Source: Datnioides undecimradiatus
Lineage: Eukaryota > Chordata > Actinopteri > Lobotiformes > Datnioididae
DNA: 64,000 nt
NCBI GenBank assembly: GCA_008933995.1
Contig: WARS01000013.1
Span: 1,604,721 to 1,668,720 of the forward strand
Direction: 5' to 3'
The position numbers and the translations under genes were made by a program. The notes under the pieces are model-generated. The model was not told the origin of the DNA. It searched no databases and worked only from the letters and a program-made list of their open reading frames with translations. How positions within the stretch are numbered: the stretch's first letter is position 1; the number at the start of each line of letters is the position of its first letter. Of the stretch, positions 60,690-64,000 are shown piece by piece.

Positions 60690-61080
60690 GATGAGAATGT
60701 CGATGGTCCTCTTCCAAGACTGAAATCTATAAATTCATCTTATCGTGGGATGGATTACAAGTTTTTTAGACATCAGTGGACCCAGCTGACTTTTGATATT
60801 GCAACCAATAGGTCGGATTTCCCACTCATCCAGTTTAATATCGCAACACTCAGCCAACTACTCAGTGGATTGGCGCTAAAGTTTGTCCCAACATTCGCGG
60901 AAACCACACAAGAATCCAGATCACTTCTTCGAACTTCAGTCTTTTCTTCTTTCGCTACTGCAAGGTTCACATTCAAGGTTTTGAATGAAACAAGTCGACA
61001 GACACTGAGTGGACTGCCGTTCATGTTCGCATCAGGAGGAAGAATCATTTCAGTGATCCCCTGACTTCTCCTCTCCTCTA
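60690..61080 (-). repeat. Dispersed teleost repeat, not a gene
   Basis: Read on the minus strand it carries GAAGTCAGGGGATCACTGAA, ATGATTCTTCCTCCTGATG, CGAACATGAACGGCAGTCCA, GAATGTGAACCTTGCAGTAG and GCCAATCCACTGAGTAGTTG in the arrangement of a very common teleost repeat (GTCAGGGGATCACCAAAGT ... GGCAATCCATCCAATAGTTG). The open frames on both strands here (up to 125 codons) come from this repeat. Confidence 0.65.
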
Positions 61081-64000
61081 ATTGTACTATCTATTATATA
61101 GTATTTCTACATTACTGGTGTTGGCTATACAGTCATATCACAATATTTAGCAAGCTCTGGCTCTGTATGTTTTCTATTACCTTGCTGTATTAAGTATGGT
61201 TTATCTCTTAGCCTAGTTTACCATTCAGTGATTTTAAATGATATTTGCCTTTATGAAACCTGGGCACTCATTCAACATAAAATTGTTTTATTTTCTACTT
61301 AAAATTTGGTTTTATTCTCGTTTCTAAAAACCACAAATGGCTTCAGAGAGCAGTTATTACAAGTGTTATTCTGGATACAAGGCTGCTGTAATGCGCGGCT
61401 GCGAGTTTGCATGCTGGAAAGCCATTTTTAAGTTTTTACAGAGCATTACACCTGTTCATGAATTTATGCATATCTCATCAGCCACACTTCGTTGCACAAG
61501 GAGCACTTTTCATATTCACGAACGTTATTGTTCTGCATGCGGATGCGGGGCTTGAGTTGGTCTGCTTGTACGGCTAAACGCTCGCACTCATCACAGCAAA
61601 TGGGACGGCGGCTTAATAAGTGGCGCTAACTTTTTCAAACCAAATTGATTTCCAGACGCAGCCATTTCCTTGTTTAGTTGTTTCCTCTGATACTGACAAC
61701 ATAACACCTTCTTCCAAATGGATTTCCTAGTATATCTTTGTTAGACATAATGGGCTACGAATGGGAGAGGGAAAGTAATCATAAATTGGTTCCTAAGGTT
61801 GCGTCTGTTAATTAGCACCTGATTAAATGGTCAGTGGAGATGTCCACGTACTGCTGCGGGATGCGGCTGTGAGCACCATCAAAAGAATGCCCATTAACCA
61901 AAGGTGTTTCAAGTAAAACGAAATATTATTAGAAATGTTTCCGAGCTGCACTCAGAAAGCGGCACAATGTCAAATGAAACAATGGCACAAATGAGCTGGA
62001 TTGTACAATACTGAAGTAAACAAAAACGAATAGATAAACTGAGAATTAATGTTAATGTCCATTAAGCTGAGCAAAACAGGAGCACAAAGTAAGACTGCAT
62101 CGTTGCCCAAGAAGAAGTGATGTCTGTACAGGAAATGAGTTGTTATATTTGCCACTGGTAGAAAAAAACAGAAACCTCATTAGCATTCGGGCTTTGCGCT
62201 CTATAAAATTGTCAGTGACATCCTTCTCTCCTGCCCCTGAAGACTTGTTACAGTGTTCAGGGCGACTTGTGAAGTCATGGCAGTCTAAACTGATGTTTGA
62301 ATTGTGACATGAATGCAGACGGAGAGGCCGTATTATTTTCTGGATGAGACATCTTTCTCCTCCAACAATGTCCCTTTTCTTTCTCATTCAGATAATCTCA
62401 TTTGAGATTACATTGTTGCGCTGTCTTCCAAAGTGTCACATAGCAATTACACACTTGTAAAGACCTGCGATCGGCTGTGGAGTTCAGACAAGTGCGCATT
62501 ATTCTCGCTTGTGGGCTGATCCGTTGGGAATTTCGGAGTTTTTGTTTGTACCCTCTCGTGCCTCTTCTTCCGAAAAATGCGGTGGAACTGTCGAAGTTGG
62601 GCTGTTTGTTAAGTTGATCCCTAACAGTGTTACTCCATGTGCAATTACTCTGAGTTAAGGGATGACAACCGTTTACAATTTGGGACAAACTCTAACTTAA
62701 GGCGCCTGTGCACTGTGCAATTTGACAGCTGTCACAGAGTAAAACTCAGGGTGACATCTTTGGTTATTGATCCAAAAGGGTGGTCCTACATCACACTGTG
62801 GGACGCCTGTGGTTGGCTGGCCAGTGTTGAGCTTTGGAGGCTGCATCAAAATTCAGAAATGTATAAACCAAAGTCTCACAATGTGACTGCTGCAATAACC
62901 ACTGTATTGAAACTAGCCAATCAGAATGTGGCAGGAATATGGCAATATTGATGTATACATTTCTCGTAAATGCAATTTTCTGATTGTTAGAAACAAACAA
63001 TGTGGGAGACAATTCTCCAGGCAATTTGACATGCCTCAAATGGATATTACAGTATGGTTTGACACAAATTGCAACCAAGATTTTATTAGGCTTCTCAAAC
63101 AGTGTGACAGGCAAATAACGTGTAAAATTGCTGTTATAACGCAGCACCGGGGTCTTAGCAAAGATTCGCTAATCCCCATTCAAGCATAACCATCCTCTTA
63201 TCCAATCAGCTGTCTCTACAGAGCCAGTAATATCAGTGGCTCTCATTTAATGGTCTGCACTAAAGGTCTGTGCCTGCACGGTTTTTACCCTGCAACTTGC
63301 AGGATTTTCTGCTGCAGCCCTCAAACTCTTGCAGTGCATTTTTACTAAGCTTGAATCAAGTCTGGTTGAGTCACACGTCACCTGAAGATGTCTGCATCCT
63401 CGTGAAAATACGCCGTCAATGATTCCCAGAACTGTTTCGGTGTAACAAAGACGCCAGCTATGACTGTTGCCAGTTTCCATTTTGCTGCACGCACGGAGAG
63501 CTAAACTGGTGAACAGAAAGCTTTCCAGCCTACACACTGACCATGCATTACATGGTGAGTGCTCATGCCCACCTGCAGCTTTGGTAGAAGACCCTGAGCT
63601 GCCAACGTCTGCTGCAGGTCCTGTGGGCTGCAAGACCGCTCATCTGCACTTCTGAGTGCCTTTGTCTTTGGTTTCGCACTGGAGTTTGAAGGATAATGAG
63701 AGCTTTGTTCCAAGTCCACGCTCGTTTCTCTCAGCGTGAAAAACATATTTTTTTTGCAAGACCAAGAATTCATCCTGAAGCCATCTGTAAGGTATGCTTA
63801 TAGGTCAAGGAACAGGTGTTCACCCGCATGAGCTGGTAGCATAGGTTGATCAATCATGCAGAGAAAGGATTCTCCACATGCATGATAAAGTCTCTCTGCA
63901 GAATAGCCTATAGATCCAGCTCATGCTGCTGCATCCTACACACACAAGAAACATTCTTCACACATACGGTCAATACAGGTTAACAGCATGCATCTGATTT

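Larger units (their letters stand above)
46560..64000. other. No recognised gene; repeats and possible regulatory sequence
   Basis: About 17 kb in which no exon of a known family was found on either strand. It holds microsatellites, three dispersed teleost repeat copies and short ORFs consistent with chance. It may be an intron or flank of a large neighbouring gene. Confidence 0.55.

Noticed and set aside
60687-61064. 125-codon plus-strand ORF and 91-codon minus-strand ORF
   Set aside because: The sequence matches the landmark order of a common non-coding teleost repeat; no start context, splice sites or protein family support a gene.
62637-62951. 104-codon ORF as a gene
   Set aside because: No conserved motif or splice context; kept only as an unexplained block.

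Overview
The window is vertebrate nuclear DNA, almost certainly from a teleost fish. Genes are intron-rich with GT/AG splice sites, CA/GT microsatellites are frequent, and several stretches match dispersed repeats that I know from teleost introns and 3' UTRs. Three genes can be read exon by exon. They are neighbours of one another on human chromosome 6p21.3 (NUDT3, RPS10, PACSIN1). Nothing prokaryotic, viral or CRISPR-like is present.

Layout. Positions 1 to about 8.9 kb hold the 5' part of pacsin1 on the minus strand: four coding exons (203 codons, N-terminal part of the F-BAR domain), the rest lying beyond the left edge. A non-coding first exon is likely near 8.8 kb. From 9 to 21.7 kb I see no gene, only repeats and simple sequence. 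Rps10 is complete on the plus strand (five coding exons, 22338-25142, 166 aa), with a probable non-coding first exon at about 21840-21876 and a CTCF-like motif just upstream. Nudt3 is complete on the minus strand (five coding exons, 31072-36010, 178 aa), with a long probable 3' UTR reaching about 26.7 kb and two short upstream ORFs in its leader.

From 36.2 to 64 kb I recognise no protein-coding gene. This 28 kb holds simple repeats, old dispersed repeats, a CpG-rich block at 44.7-46.5 kb that could be a promoter or first exon, and a possible signal-peptide first exon at about 36440 arranged head to head with nudt3. The human neighbours SMIM29, HMGA1 and GRM4 were looked for by eye and not found.

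The three genes do not form one pathway: pacsin1 acts in endocytosis and membrane curvature, rps10 in the 40S ribosome, and nudt3 in inositol pyrophosphate turnover and mRNA decapping. The main structural points are that nudt3 and rps10 are convergent here whereas in human they are co-directional, and that GCTAAC/GTTAGC motifs are dense in the first introns of both rps10 and nudt3. I found no convincing evidence of a previously undescribed system.
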